Source: Allomesorhizobium sp043769475
GTDB lineage: Bacteria > Pseudomonadota > Alphaproteobacteria > Rhizobiales > Rhizobiaceae
NCBI RefSeq assembly: GCF_043769475.1
Contig: NZ_CP171729.1
Span: 2,294,001-2,358,000, forward strand
Length of the DNA: 64,000 nucleotides
Reading direction: 5' to 3'
Within the stretch, counting starts at the first letter, position 1. The number at the start of each line of letters is the position of its first letter. Made by a program: the position numbers and the translations under genes. Of the stretch, positions 26,114-33,883 are shown one piece after another. The notes under the pieces were generated by a model that made no database searches, was not told where the DNA came from, and worked only from the letters and a program-made list of their open reading frames with translations.

Positions 26114-26888
26114 CGGGACACCATCCGAGCCAATTGTGCAGATGCGAGGCATCGAAAAAGCCTTCGGCGCGGTGCAGGCGCTCCGCAATGTCGATCTCGT
26201 GCTTTATCCCGGCGAGATTCTTGGCCTCGTCGGCGACAATTCTGCCGGCAAGTCGACGCTCATGAAGATCCTGACCGGCGCCTATCAGCGCGACGCTGGG
26301 GAAATTTTCGTTGCCGGCCAGCCGGTTTACTTCAAGAGCCCGCATGAGAGCCGCGATGCCGGCATCGAGATGATCTACCAGGATTTCGCACTCTGCGGGA
26401 ACATGGATGTCGGCCAGAACATCTTTCTTGGCCGCTGGCCGCTCAGGGGCCTCTTCGTCGACCGGAAGAAGATGTACGCGCAAGCCGACACAGTACTGAA
26501 GCGGCTCAAGGTCGACGTCAACTCCGTTTACCAGAAGGTCGAGAGTCTATCGGGCGGGCGCCAGCAATCCGTGGCGATCGCCCGCGCGATCTCGTTCGAG
26601 CCGCGCGTGGTGATCCTCGACGAGCCGACAGCCAATCTCTCGGTGATGGCGACCGAACGCCTGCTCGAAACCATGCTGGAGTTGAAGAAACAGGGCGTCG
26701 CCCAGATTATAATCTCGCACCGCCTGGTCGACATCTTCGCCGTGGGCGACCGCGTCATGGTACTCAAGCGCGGCGAAAACGTCGGCGACCGCTACGTCAG
26801 GGACACTGACGAGCATGAGGTCCTGGAGATCATCGTCTCCGGTACGCGAGAGCACGCACTTACGGCCGATGAGGCAAGGGCCACTTGA
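26106..26888 (+). CDS. CUT2-type sugar ABC transporter ATP-binding protein
   Basis: 260 residues, single nucleotide-binding domain. Walker A is GDNSAGKST, with Ser where most relatives have Gly, a substitution that leaves the GKST core intact. Q-loop YQDFALCG, signature LSGGRQQSVAIARAI (Arg-Gln in place of Gln-Arg), Walker B VVILDEPTANLS, switch His in IISHR. It must work as a homodimer beneath the fused permease. Start ATG 26106 lies inside the end of the permease gene. Confidence 0.92.
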   Translation: MPDGTPSEPIVQMRGIEKAFGAVQALRNVDLVLYPGEILGLVGDNSAGKSTLMKILTGAYQRDAGEIFVAGQPVYFKSPHESRDAGIEMIYQDFALCGNMDVGQNIFLGRWPLRGLFVDRKKMYAQADTVLKRLKVDVNSVYQKVESLSGGRQQSVAIARAISFEPRVVILDEPTANLSVMATERLLETMLELKKQGVAQIIISHRLVDIFAVGDRVMVLKRGENVGDRYVRDTDEHEVLEIIVSGTREHALTADEARAT

Positions 26889-27612
26889 CTGATCGTGGAC
26901 CAATCTTCCTCGGCGCGGCTATCAACGGCCTTTCATTGCGGACGAGCTAGTTCCCCTCAAGAAGCACAAGCGGACACAACCGAATGGCGCCTTTCATCCT
27001 CCGTTGCAGACCTTGCAATGTGACCTTAGGCAGGTCGTCAACGGGTCACGAGCGCTGGTTGGGCCCAATGTCCGGTTTCTGGAAGGAAAATGGGGCCCGG
27101 AAGGTCAGGATTGGGTCAGTTCACGTCGATACGCAGTCCGCCTGAAGATCCGCTTCTGACATCCCGAGCCTCTAAGCCGCAAGTCCGCTAACGGGTCCAA
27201 TTCAAGTCGTTTGACGCGTCGTTCCCAAGACTCGCCTGCTTGAAAGAGGTCCGCTAACGGTCCAGCCATTGCTGTGAAATTGAATCGAGCCTCAGGATGG
27301 CCGCGTCTATGAAGCCCCTTGTGACGATCGCTACTACAACGGCAATTATTGATGATGGCTGCCCGGCGGGGTTGCCGCCTCGCCGGGCAGATACCAGCCA
27401 GCTCTCGTCCTGACGCAGTACAGATCAGGATAGAATGCCCGCCAGGCACCGTGAGAACTGCCGCTCCCAAGTTTCGTGAGGCTTGAGTGCCTAACGCTAG
27501 GGGCTAACGCCCGAAAACGAGGATAGGCCTACGCCGCAAATCCCAGAAATCCGCGGCTTTTCCCCGATTCTCAGTGCGACTTTATCCACGTCCTCTAGGC
27601 ATATGGGAAAAT
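26889..27612. other. intergenic region with a short direct repeat
   Basis: 724 bases without a convincing gene. GTCCGCTAACGG occurs at 27183-27194 and again at 27249-27260. Other small frames look like chance. The right end leads into the regulatory hairpin at 27613. Confidence 0.45.
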
Positions 27613-27631
27613 CCTCCTAGTCAATAGGAGG
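27613..27631 (+). promoter_or_regulatory. hairpin that hides the ribosome-binding site
   Basis: CCTCCTA (27613-27619) and TAGGAGG (27625-27631) form a perfect 7-bp stem with a 5-base loop. The second arm is the Shine-Dalgarno sequence of the ATG at 27637, so translation would require opening of the hairpin. Confidence 0.6.
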
Positions 27632-27636
27632 CCCAC

Positions 27637-27837
27637 ATGGAATCACAGCTTGCTCTCATTTCGATCGCAGCAGTTACGGTGCTTAGCGGTGGAGCGGCAG
27701 CTATAATCACACTCACGGTCGACGTTCGTAGCAGGCCAGGCATACAGAGCCTGGTCGAAGGTTTGATGCGTATCGCGGTACTCGGCGCAGGGGCGCTTGT
27801 TGCCCTGACGGATGGGGGAAGCCAATTGTGGGTATAG
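27637..27837 (+). CDS. small hypothetical membrane protein
   Basis: 66 residues with two hydrophobic stretches (about 4-27 and 44-60) and no known domain. The start is supported by a strong AGGAGG site six bases upstream, itself inside a hairpin. A second frame (GTG 27828) overlaps its end. Function unknown. Confidence 0.5.
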   Translation: MESQLALISIAAVTVLSGGAAAIITLTVDVRSRPGIQSLVEGLMRIAVLGAGALVALTDGGSQLWV

Positions 27838-28511
27838 CGTCGCTCGTTGCCTTTGCGCTGGCCGCCTACGCTATCTGGCGGCCTTCGATGACGCTCAAAT
27901 ATGAAGCACACGACATCGGTTCTGCTGACCACCAGCGGGCGACCGAGTTGGAACGGGCAATCGCCTTGCTCGATGAACATAGAGCGAAGTTGCAAACGGA
28001 GATAGATGAAGCGTCGAGCGCTAGCTCTCGATTTGATCCTACCGGCCAATCATCGATGACACGTACCAATGCCCCGTATGCTGGATTAAACGATCCGAAC
28101 AATCGCCATTGGAGCCAAGGGACAGTAGCACCGAGGACATCAATACCGGTGCAAGGTATGCAGCCACCAAGCAACCCACGAAATATAAGAAAGCCCGCCA
28201 GGACGAACCGTGGCGGGCACTCTGCGAGCAACCTTCACGGAATAACGGTTGGATCGGAGACGTTGTCGATAGAGAACGCCCGCCAAAGGGAGGTCATCGA
28301 TATGCGCGTTTTTTTCACTGCCTGCACGACTGGGCCACGCAGTGAGGCTCCTTCTGTACCGTCAACCTCTCCACGGCGAACGGAAATGGCATGGGTATTG
28401 GCAGCAGCGGTGGCGGCTATTAAGGCATCGGATCTCACCATGAAAAGGGCCCGCCACCGTTTCCAGTGTCGGCGCGCCCAGCTCATCATTGAGCCGGGGC
28501 TGGGTCGGTAG
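27828..28511 (+). CDS. hypothetical protein with N-terminal membrane helix (3' part doubtful)
   Basis: Starts at GTG 27828 inside the previous gene. The first 100 residues look coding: one membrane helix (IASLVAFALAAYAIW), then a polar helix (RATELERAIALLDEHRAKLQTEI) suggestive of a coiled coil. From about 28190 the frame runs through two GC-rich hairpins that look like minus-strand terminators, so the real protein may be shorter or the gene may be decayed. No family recognised. Confidence 0.35.
   Translation: MGIASLVAFALAAYAIWRPSMTLKYEAHDIGSADHQRATELERAIALLDEHRAKLQTEIDEASSASSRFDPTGQSSMTRTNAPYAGLNDPNNRHWSQGTVAPRTSIPVQGMQPPSNPRNIRKPARTNRGGHSASNLHGITVGSETLSIENARQREVIDMRVFFTACTTGPRSEAPSVPSTSPRRTEMAWVLAAAVAAIKASDLTMKRARHRFQCRRAQLIIEPGLGR
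28191..28218. repeat. palindromic repeat, copy 1 (minus-strand terminator-like)
   Basis: A 28-bp unit with GCCCGCC/GGCGGGC arms around a 12-base loop. It matches 25 of 28 positions with the copy at 28741-28768. On the minus strand it is followed by TTTCTT. Confidence 0.6.
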
Positions 28512-28629
28512 TTGCAGGCGGCGCTGTGATTTCCGTGGGCGCCTCAGCGCCGGGCTGGAAAAAGAGGGAGTAGATGGCGATTAAAGCCAGAACAACAACG
28601 ACTATGATTATCCAGTTTCGCGTATTCAT
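28486..28629 (-). CDS. 47-residue single-pass membrane protein
   Basis: ATG 28629 is preceded on the minus strand by AAGGAGGG at suitable distance. The product starts MNTRNWIIIVVVVLALIAIY, one membrane helix, followed by a Pro/Ala/Thr-rich tail ending ATTDPAPAQ. A GC-rich hairpin followed by CCCTTTT lies just after the stop on the same strand. Small proteins of this build are common in Mesorhizobium and lack known function. The good ribosome-binding site and terminator argue that it is real. Confidence 0.65.
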   Translation of the reverse strand: MNTRNWIIIVVVVLALIAIYSLFFQPGAEAPTEITAPPATTDPAPAQ

Positions 28630-28740
28630 GGTGGCGCGCCCCTCCTTCGTGACATCGAGGCCCCGCGTATGAGGATGTCATTCCCTTTTTCCAGGAGAGG
28701 CAAGCTGAATTTCTCTGCTTTACAGTTGTCGGGCAGAGAA

Positions 28741-28768
28741 AAGCTCGCCAGGGCGAACCGTCGCGGGC
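28741..28768. repeat. palindromic repeat, copy 2 (minus-strand terminator-like)
   Basis: Same 28-bp unit as 28191-28218 with three differences. On the minus strand it is followed by CTTTTCTC and lies just after the stop of the small broken gene 28788-28969. Confidence 0.6.
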
Positions 28769-28787
28769 CTTGTCGAAAGCCGGAGAC

Positions 28788-28969
28788 CTAATTCGTGATG
28801 GTCTTGCCGATGGTCGCGAAGGTCTCGTTTGTCCGCGAATTCCTTCGACTTCCCTTCCCAGACGACTTCGTTGACGATGAGGTCGGCGATCCTGGTTGCG
28901 GCGGACGCGTCCTTTGCGTTCAAATAGAGAACGAGTTGCCCGCTATTGAGATGGGCAGACGTCGTGTCC
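28788..28969 (-). pseudogene. small broken gene of unknown family
   Basis: The minus-strand frame reads SGQLVLYLNAKDASAATRIA and then DLIVNEVVWEGKSKEFAD, strongly protein-like. One base over, it ends NETFATIGKTITN-stop at 28790-28788. It has no start codon of the usual kind because the upstream part is replaced by the MucR remnant. Read as a gene with a lost N-terminus and one frameshift. Function unknown. Confidence 0.4.
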
Positions 28970-29158
28970 GCCTACGTGAGCAACAACTCAGTGCCCGTGG
29001 GCGAACTGTCCAAACTGATTGCCGACGTCTATACAGCGCTTGGCCAAATCAAATCAATGGCGCGCCCGCTTGGGCCATTCAGATCACGTGAGGCCCAGGT
29101 TACTGCAAACGAGCAGCGTGACCGGCTGAGGGACGAAGGCAAATACTGCAAATACTGA
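28946..29158 (+). pseudogene. MucR-family regulator remnant, N-terminal part only
   Basis: The plus-strand frame gives ADVVSAYVSNNSVPVGELSK and LIADVYTALGQI, the characteristic N-terminal helices of MucR/Ros regulators (DIVAAYVSNHVVPVAELPSLI type). The zinc-finger DNA-binding half is absent: after about 40 residues the sequence becomes unrelated (DEGKYCKY-stop). Only a TTG is available as start. A dead fragment, or at most an oligomerisation domain without DNA binding. Confidence 0.6.
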
Positions 29159-29348
29159 TTGGCGTGACGCGGCCTTTCCCTTCTTGGCGCGAGCCGGCGT
29201 CGAAATGCGAGTAGCAACAAATGCTAGCAGATGGAAACGAGGCCAGCCTTGTTAATGACATCCAGTTGCATCATTCTCGGCCGCGACTAACCGGTCATCT
29301 GATGGATGTCGGATGAAGGTCGGAAACACCTGAACCGGAGATCAGGCC

Positions 29349-29669
29349 ATGAGCAGCATGAGAGACCGTCAGCAAGGCTCCGAAAAAAAGTATGCGATGG
29401 ACGAGGAATCGAAGTTCAAAGCCATGGTACGGCGCAACAAGTTGCTCGGCCTGTGGGCCGCCGAAAAGCTCGGCAAAACTGGCACAGAAGCCGATGCCTA
29501 TGCGAAAGAGGTGGTGAGCGCGGACTTCGAGGAAGCAGGGGACGACGATGTGTTCCGCAAGGTGCGCGCCGATTTCGACGCGGCCGGCGTCGCCCAGTCC
29601 GATCGTGAGATTCGCGGCGTCATGGACGAACTGCTGGCGACCGCCGTCGACCAGATCAAGAACGCCTGA
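29349..29669 (+). CDS. DUF1476 protein, F1-ATPase inhibitor zeta subunit
   Basis: 106 residues, usual length for DUF1476. Family pattern: MRDRQQGSEKKYAMDEESKF, then RRNKLLGLWAAEKLG, then YAKEVVSADFEEAGDDDVFR and a C-terminal four-helix bundle. In Paracoccus denitrificans this family is the zeta subunit that inhibits ATP hydrolysis by F1FO-ATP synthase through its N-terminal inhibitory segment. Alphaproteobacteria-specific, and therefore a useful taxonomic marker. It stands alone here. Confidence 0.85.
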   Translation: MSSMRDRQQGSEKKYAMDEESKFKAMVRRNKLLGLWAAEKLGKTGTEADAYAKEVVSADFEEAGDDDVFRKVRADFDAAGVAQSDREIRGVMDELLATAVDQIKNA

Positions 29670-29768
29670 GTAGGGCCGATCTCACGGGAACCAGGAGCAG
29701 TCGACCCTCCCGTCCGGATCAGTTCAGACGTTCGCGCGTTTGGAGCTTACCGAACGGGAGGAAGAGCA

Positions 29769-30074
29769 ATGAACGTCGCCAATCTGCAACTCGAAGGCCT
29801 ACTTATGGCCATCGCATCGATCAATCATATCCTTGTTCGCAAAGGAGTGCTCTCGGCTGAGGAGGTAGACATAGCCTTGCGGAGAGCTGAAGCCAGCGAG
29901 ATTGGCGAAGAACGGTCGGACGGTATGTCACCGTCAAGTCGAGATGCTGTCAACTTCCCGATCAGACTGCTGGAACTGGCCAATCAGTGTCAGCCCGAGG
30001 CGGATATACCGTCGTTTTCGAAATTGGCTCGGATGGTTGGCCAAATGAAAGAACCTTACAACGACCAGATGTGA
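29769..30074 (+). CDS. conserved hypothetical protein of rhizobia
   Basis: 101 residues, soluble, helical, preceded by GGGAGGAAGAGCA. N-terminus NVANLQLEGLLMAIASINHI suggests a helix packing motif; VLSAEEVDIALRRAEAS follows. I know similar proteins from Mesorhizobium only as hypothetical. No domain; no functional call. Confidence 0.6.
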   Translation: MNVANLQLEGLLMAIASINHILVRKGVLSAEEVDIALRRAEASEIGEERSDGMSPSSRDAVNFPIRLLELANQCQPEADIPSFSKLARMVGQMKEPYNDQM

Positions 30075-30311
30075 TGCCATCGGTTCCATGGATGGTTCGG
30101 ATCGAACGGCCGGCCTTTCGAGATCGAAGAACAGTGCCGGGTCGCCCTTGTGCGGTCCTTATGGTTGACGACACCGCCCGAGGATGATGGCAATTGCGGT
30201 GACCAGGCTGCAAAGTTAGCACCCGGTGAGGACCGCCTTGTTTGTGAGGAGGTGAAGCGCTGTTGTCGTGGTTGATTTCATGACCACGATGCAAGCAGCG
30301 AGGATAGCCAC

Positions 30312-30710
30312 GTGTCCATTCATCGGATGGAGATTGTGAGTGGGACAGGTCGGCGTCGGAGCTGGTCGACGGCGCTGAAGGAGCAGCTTGTCTCAGAAAC
30401 GCTGGAGCCCGGGGTCACGGTGACCGAGGTGGCGCGCCGCCATGATCTCGATCGGTCGCTGATTTATCGCTGGCGTCGCGCCTTTGGGGTGAGACGCGTT
30501 CGTGCGGCCGGCGCCTTTCTGCCGGTTGAAGTCGTCGACGACGCCGTGGCAGCGACAGAATCTTCGCCGCCAAGGATGACCAGTGCTCCTGCGCCGGGCG
30601 CGGGGCGGATCGAGATCGAGTTCTCTGATGGCTATCTCGTGCGGGTCGACAATCAGGTCGATGACAACGCTCTTGCCCGTGTTCTGCGGGTTCTGGCGCG
30701 CCAAGGATGA
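30312..30710 (+). CDS. tnpA: IS66 accessory protein TnpA
   Basis: 132 residues, helix-turn-helix protein of the IS66 OrfA type: WSTALKEQLVSETLEPGVTV, then ARRHDLDRSLIYRWRRAF as recognition helix region. The C-terminal part is EIEFSDGYLVRVDNQVDDNA. GTG 30312 is the longest start, ATG 30327 an alternative. Overlaps tnpB by ATGA. Confidence 0.9.
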   Translation: MSIHRMEIVSGTGRRRSWSTALKEQLVSETLEPGVTVTEVARRHDLDRSLIYRWRRAFGVRRVRAAGAFLPVEVVDDAVAATESSPPRMTSAPAPGAGRIEIEFSDGYLVRVDNQVDDNALARVLRVLARQG

Positions 30711-31054
30711 TTCCGGTCCCGACTGGCGTTCGGGTGTGGCTGGCCACTGGTCACACCGACATGAGGAAGGGCTTTCCGTCGCTGGCTCTGCAGGTCCAGG
30801 AGGTGCTGAAGCGTGACCCGCTGGGTGGCCATTTATTCTGCTTCCGCGGCCGCAGGGGTGATCTTTTGAAGGTCATCTGGCACGACGGCCAGGGGGCGTG
30901 CCTGTTCACCAAACGACTGGAGCGGGGACGCTTTTTGTGGCCATCGCCGGCCGACGGCGTGGTGACGATCTCGACTGCCCAACTCGCTTATCTGCTCTCC
31001 GGGATCGACTGGCGAAATCCGCAGGAAACCTGGCGCCCGACGTCGATGGGGTAG
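30707..31054 (+). CDS. tnpB: IS66 accessory protein TnpB
   Basis: 115 residues with the typical opening MIPVPTGVRVWLATGHTDMR and KGFPSLALQVQEVL, and GHLFCFRGRRGDLLKVIWHD, WPSPADGVVTIS. This small protein is required with TnpA and TnpC for IS66 transposition; its biochemical role is unclear. Full length and uninterrupted. Confidence 0.92.
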   Translation: MIPVPTGVRVWLATGHTDMRKGFPSLALQVQEVLKRDPLGGHLFCFRGRRGDLLKVIWHDGQGACLFTKRLERGRFLWPSPADGVVTISTAQLAYLLSGIDWRNPQETWRPTSMG

Positions 31055-31100
31055 CGGTTTTGTCTTTGCGATCGGGGGAGGATGTGATTCGCTCGGGCCT

Positions 31101-32741
31101 GTGAAATCCGCCCCTGATTCGCTTCCGTCCGACCTTGCTAGCGCCCATGCGATGATCCTCGCCGAGCGGGCCGCGCGCATGGAGGCGGAGGCCGTTGCGG
31201 CGCGTGCTCAAGCGGTGAGCTCCTCGACAGAAGCGTTGATCGCATACCTCAAGCTGGAGATCGAGAAGCTGCGGCGCGAACTCTACGGCAGCCGCTCGGA
31301 GCGCAAGGAGCGGCTCCTGGCGCAGATGGAGCTGCAGCTGGAGGATTTGGAGGCGTCAGCCACCGAGGACGAGCTGGCCGCCGAGAAAGCGGCGGCGCAG
31401 ACGCAGTCGGTCAAATCGTTCGAGCGCAAGCGGCCGTCGCGCAAGCCGTTCCCAGAGCACCTGCCGCGCGAGCGCGTCGTCATCGCCGCGCCCGAAAGCT
31501 GTCCCTGCTGCGGATCGGCGAAACTGTCGAAGCTGGGCGAGGACGTGACGGAGACGCTGGAAGTGATCCCGCGCCAGTGGAAGGTGATCCAGACGGTGCG
31601 CGAAAAGTTCTCGTGCCGGGAATGCGAGAAGATCGCGCAGCCACCGGCGCCCTTCCACGTAACCCCGCGGGGCTTCGCCGGCCCGAACCTTTTGGCGATG
31701 ATCCTGTTCGAGAAGTTCGGTCAGCATCAGCCGCTGAACCGGCAGAGCGAACGATACGCCCGCGAAGGCATCGATCTGAGCGTGTCGACGCTGGCCGACC
31801 AGGTCGGCGCCTGCACGTTGGTGCTGCAGCCGCTGCATGCGCTGATCGAGACCCATGTGCTTGCCGCCGAGCGGCTGCATGGCGACGACACCACCGTGCC
31901 CATCCTGGCCAAGGGCAAGACGGCCACCGGCCACATCTGGACTTATGTCCGTGACGACCGGCCGTTTGGCGGAACCTCGCCGCCGGCCGCGCTCTACTAC
32001 GCTTCGCGTGATCGACGACAGGATCACCCCGAGCGCCATCTGCAAGACTTCACCGGCATCCTGCAGGCCGACGCCTATAGCGGGTACAACACGCTTTACG
32101 ATCCGTCGCGGGCTCAGGGACCAATCACACCGGCGCTGTGCTGGGCCCATGCGCGACGCCAGTTCTTCGAGCTCGCCGACATTGCCGCCAATACGGGGCG
32201 CGGAAAGAAGGCGCCGGCGATCTCTCCGGTGGCGTTGGAGGCGGTGAAGCGCATCGACGCGCTGTTCGACATCGAGCGCGACATCAACGGCCTGCATGCT
32301 CAACAGCGGCTGGCGGCACGCAAGGAAAGAAGTGTCCCACTGTTAATGAAGCTCGAAGAATGGCTGCGGGACGAGCGCTCCCGCCTGTCGCGCTCGGCCT
32401 CTGTCGCCAAGCCGATCGACTATATGCTCCGGCGGTGGGACCGCTTTGCCCGCTTCATCGAGGACGGCCGGATTTGTCTTACGAACAATGCCGCCGAACG
32501 GGCGCTGCGCGGTTTTGCCCTGGGCCGCAAATCCTGGCTGTTCGCCGGCTCCGAACGCGGCGCTGCCCGGGCGGCGGCCATGGCGACGCTGATCGTGACG
32601 GCGAAACTCAACGACGTCGATCCGCAGGCCTGGCTGGCCGACGTCCTCGCCCGCATCGCCGATACGCCGCAGAACCGGCTTCATGAACTGCTTCCGTGGC
32701 ATTGGCAGCCCCGCCAGATGCTTATGGCCTCGGCCGCGTGA
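31101..32741 (+). CDS. tnpC: IS66 transposase TnpC
   Basis: 546 residues, full length, from GTG 31101. N-terminal coiled coil (LIAYLKLEIEKLRRELYGSR), zinc-finger CPCCGSAKL and CRECEKIAQPP, then the DDE catalytic domain: first Asp in LHGDDTTVPILAKGK, second in LQADAYSGY, Glu in NNAAERALRGFALGRKSW. C-terminal IS66 tail MATLIVTAKLNDVDPQAWL. Nothing suggests inactivation. Confidence 0.95.
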   Translation: MKSAPDSLPSDLASAHAMILAERAARMEAEAVAARAQAVSSSTEALIAYLKLEIEKLRRELYGSRSERKERLLAQMELQLEDLEASATEDELAAEKAAAQTQSVKSFERKRPSRKPFPEHLPRERVVIAAPESCPCCGSAKLSKLGEDVTETLEVIPRQWKVIQTVREKFSCRECEKIAQPPAPFHVTPRGFAGPNLLAMILFEKFGQHQPLNRQSERYAREGIDLSVSTLADQVGACTLVLQPLHALIETHVLAAERLHGDDTTVPILAKGKTATGHIWTYVRDDRPFGGTSPPAALYYASRDRRQDHPERHLQDFTGILQADAYSGYNTLYDPSRAQGPITPALCWAHARRQFFELADIAANTGRGKKAPAISPVALEAVKRIDALFDIERDINGLHAQQRLAARKERSVPLLMKLEEWLRDERSRLSRSASVAKPIDYMLRRWDRFARFIEDGRICLTNNAAERALRGFALGRKSWLFAGSERGAARAAAMATLIVTAKLNDVDPQAWLADVLARIADTPQNRLHELLPWHWQPRQMLMASAA

Positions 32742-32955
32742 ACAGCGCGCGGAACAGTTCCTCCGAACGCTGAAGACCTTCGTCCGTCAAGACCAAGGAC
32801 TTAGCCTTGTTCACAGGGTCTGCAATCAGCCCCTTCCGATGCAGACGATCCGTCACATTCCAATCGAAGCTCTTCCAGGCGCATCGTTCATTGTGCAGCG
32901 TCAGCCAAAGCAGCGCCAAGACCGCATCATCGATCTTGTCCGTGTCGATCTCCAT
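32722..32955 (-). CDS. DUF6429-family protein, IS66 passenger
   Basis: 77 residues, opposite strand, overlapping the tnpC 3' end by 20 bases and inside the right inverted repeat. It matches the small DUF6429 pattern: MEIDTDKIDDAVLALLWLTL, CAWKSFDWNVTDRLHRKGLI and NKAKSLVLTDEGL. A winged-helix-like fold is plausible. Such genes are frequent beside IS66 transposases in rhizobia. Its role for the element is unknown. Confidence 0.75.
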   Translation of the reverse strand: MEIDTDKIDDAVLALLWLTLHNERCAWKSFDWNVTDRLHRKGLIADPVNKAKSLVLTDEGLQRSEELFRALFTRPRP

Positions 32956-33087
32956 CCGCCCAGTCTAGCACGGATCGCGCGTCTGCCGCGGTCCAGACCG
33001 GATGCTTACGCTGCAATCGCATCGCTGGCGCGTGAACCGATCGCGTATCAGCGCCTCCTGACGGATGCCGTGGGGCCGCGCCGGTGA

Positions 33088-33665
33088 AGGCAGGTTGGGC
33101 TATTCGAACGCCGATCGATTGCTTCTGACTTGGACTAGGTAGCCACGCTTAATCCGATAGACCTTGATCACCGATCGAATGCGGCCGTTTCCAAGATCCC
33201 GCATCTAGTCGCGCAACTCTGAAACGCGACCCATTTTGTGCCCAAGCGCTGCTGACGAGTACGACGGCAGTACAACTTCGAGGAGGTGATACCCATTAAG
33301 TTGTTGAATATACGTTGCTTTTCGCGACGTCCGTCCAATCCATCATCGGCGCTACGGCCAGCTTCGGCCCGTAATAAGGTGGAAAATTCATTCCCGAAAT
33401 CCCGGCATTCGCAAAGCCCTGGGATCAAAGCCCACCCTGGTAGGCGACAGTCTCACAATCGTCAGCCGGAGCGGTGGCAACAGCGCGACCGCTCACATGG
33501 CGCGGATAATCATTAAGCGCAAGGGCAAAGTCATTTTCAGCGAGAATAGGACCTTTGACCGCAAGTAGGGGCATACGCTGGGGTGGCTGCGACAATCCGC
33601 ACATAGATCAGGCAAGCTGTCCTATTGCCGAATTCGTAAGCAAATCCTAGATTCGATTCGTCGGT
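33088..33665. other. gene-poor stretch with a possible coding remnant
   Basis: About 580 bases. One plus-strand frame ending at TAG 33566-33568 is protein-like over about 60 codons (ALGSKPTLVGDSLTIVSRSG, then IIIKRKGKVIFSENRTFDRK), without a clear start. It may be a decayed gene or a short C-terminal remnant. Nothing else is recognisable. Confidence 0.35.
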
Positions 33666-33771
33666 CATCTACTCCTCCCAGATGCGATGCCGGCGCACAG
33701 CGAACTCACCTCCTCCCGAGTTCGCCCAAATAGAGAGCCCGCTGCACCTCCTCCCGCAGCGGGCTTTTTTT
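33666..33771 (+). ncRNA. CCUCCUCCC-loop small RNA (cuckoo/CcsR type), three hairpins
   Basis: Three tandem hairpins share nearly the same loop: CATCT/AGATG around ACTCCTCCC (33666-33684), GCGAACTC/GAGTTCGC around ACCTCCTCCC (33700-33725), and GCCCGCTGC/GCAGCGGGC around ACCTCCTCCC (33737-33764), the last followed by seven T. This is the hallmark of alphaproteobacterial cuckoo RNAs, whose anti-Shine-Dalgarno loops occur in stress-induced RNAs such as CcsR1-4 of Rhodobacter. Those normally have stems with CCUCCUCCC loops and often derive from the 3' part of a small-protein mRNA. No DUF1127-like gene is visible upstream here. The 5' end is not defined; transcription is plus-strand because of the terminator. 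Confidence 0.85.
33737..33771 (+). terminator. Rho-independent terminator of the small RNA
   Basis: A perfect 9-bp stem (GCCCGCTGC/GCAGCGGGC) directly followed by TTTTTTT. It also forms the third anti-Shine-Dalgarno hairpin. Confidence 0.9.
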
Positions 33772-33883
33772 CTTCCGCCGGAACGCGCCGCAGAGATTGA
33801 AGCCGCAAACCAGGCGATTGCCCTTCTTCTGCGCTGCATCGACGGCTCGACCGTCGCCCTGCGGCGGCACTCCAGCGTCGCCG

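Larger units (their letters stand above)
30215..33009 (+). mobile_element. complete IS66-family insertion sequence
   Basis: 2,795 bp with tnpA, tnpB, tnpC and a DUF6429 passenger gene. Terminal inverted repeats begin GTTAGCACCCGGTGAGGACC on the left and, read inward from the right, GTAAGCATCCGGTCTGGACC; 18 of the first 22 positions agree. Flanking 8-mers GCTGCAAA (30207-30214) and GCTGCAAT (33010-33017) agree in 7 of 8, as expected of the 8-bp IS66 target duplication with one later change. All three transposition genes are uninterrupted, so the element could still be active. Confidence 0.9.
30075..33087 (+). pseudogene. gene split by the IS66 insertion (rejoined frame)
   Basis: If the insertion and one copy of its target duplication are removed, the left flank frame (FEIEEQCRVALVRSLWLTT, then DDGNCGDQAA) joins in phase with the right flank frame (IASLAREPIAYQRLLTDAV) and ends at TGA 33087. 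The rejoined frame is open for about 70 codons but has no clear ATG. It may be a small hypothetical gene or the tail of one. Parts lie at 30075-30214 and 33010-33087. Confidence 0.4.

Noticed and set aside
27105..27470. 121-codon minus-strand frame after the fused-permease operon
   Set aside because: No start signals and no family likeness; contains a short direct repeat.
28235..28489. 84-codon minus-strand frame after the small membrane protein
   Set aside because: It runs through a terminator-like hairpin and shows no protein-like composition.
29987..30187. 66-codon plus-strand frame overlapping the hypothetical gene 29769-30074
   Set aside because: The overlapping 101-residue frame has a good ribosome-binding site and known rhizobial homologues; this one has neither.
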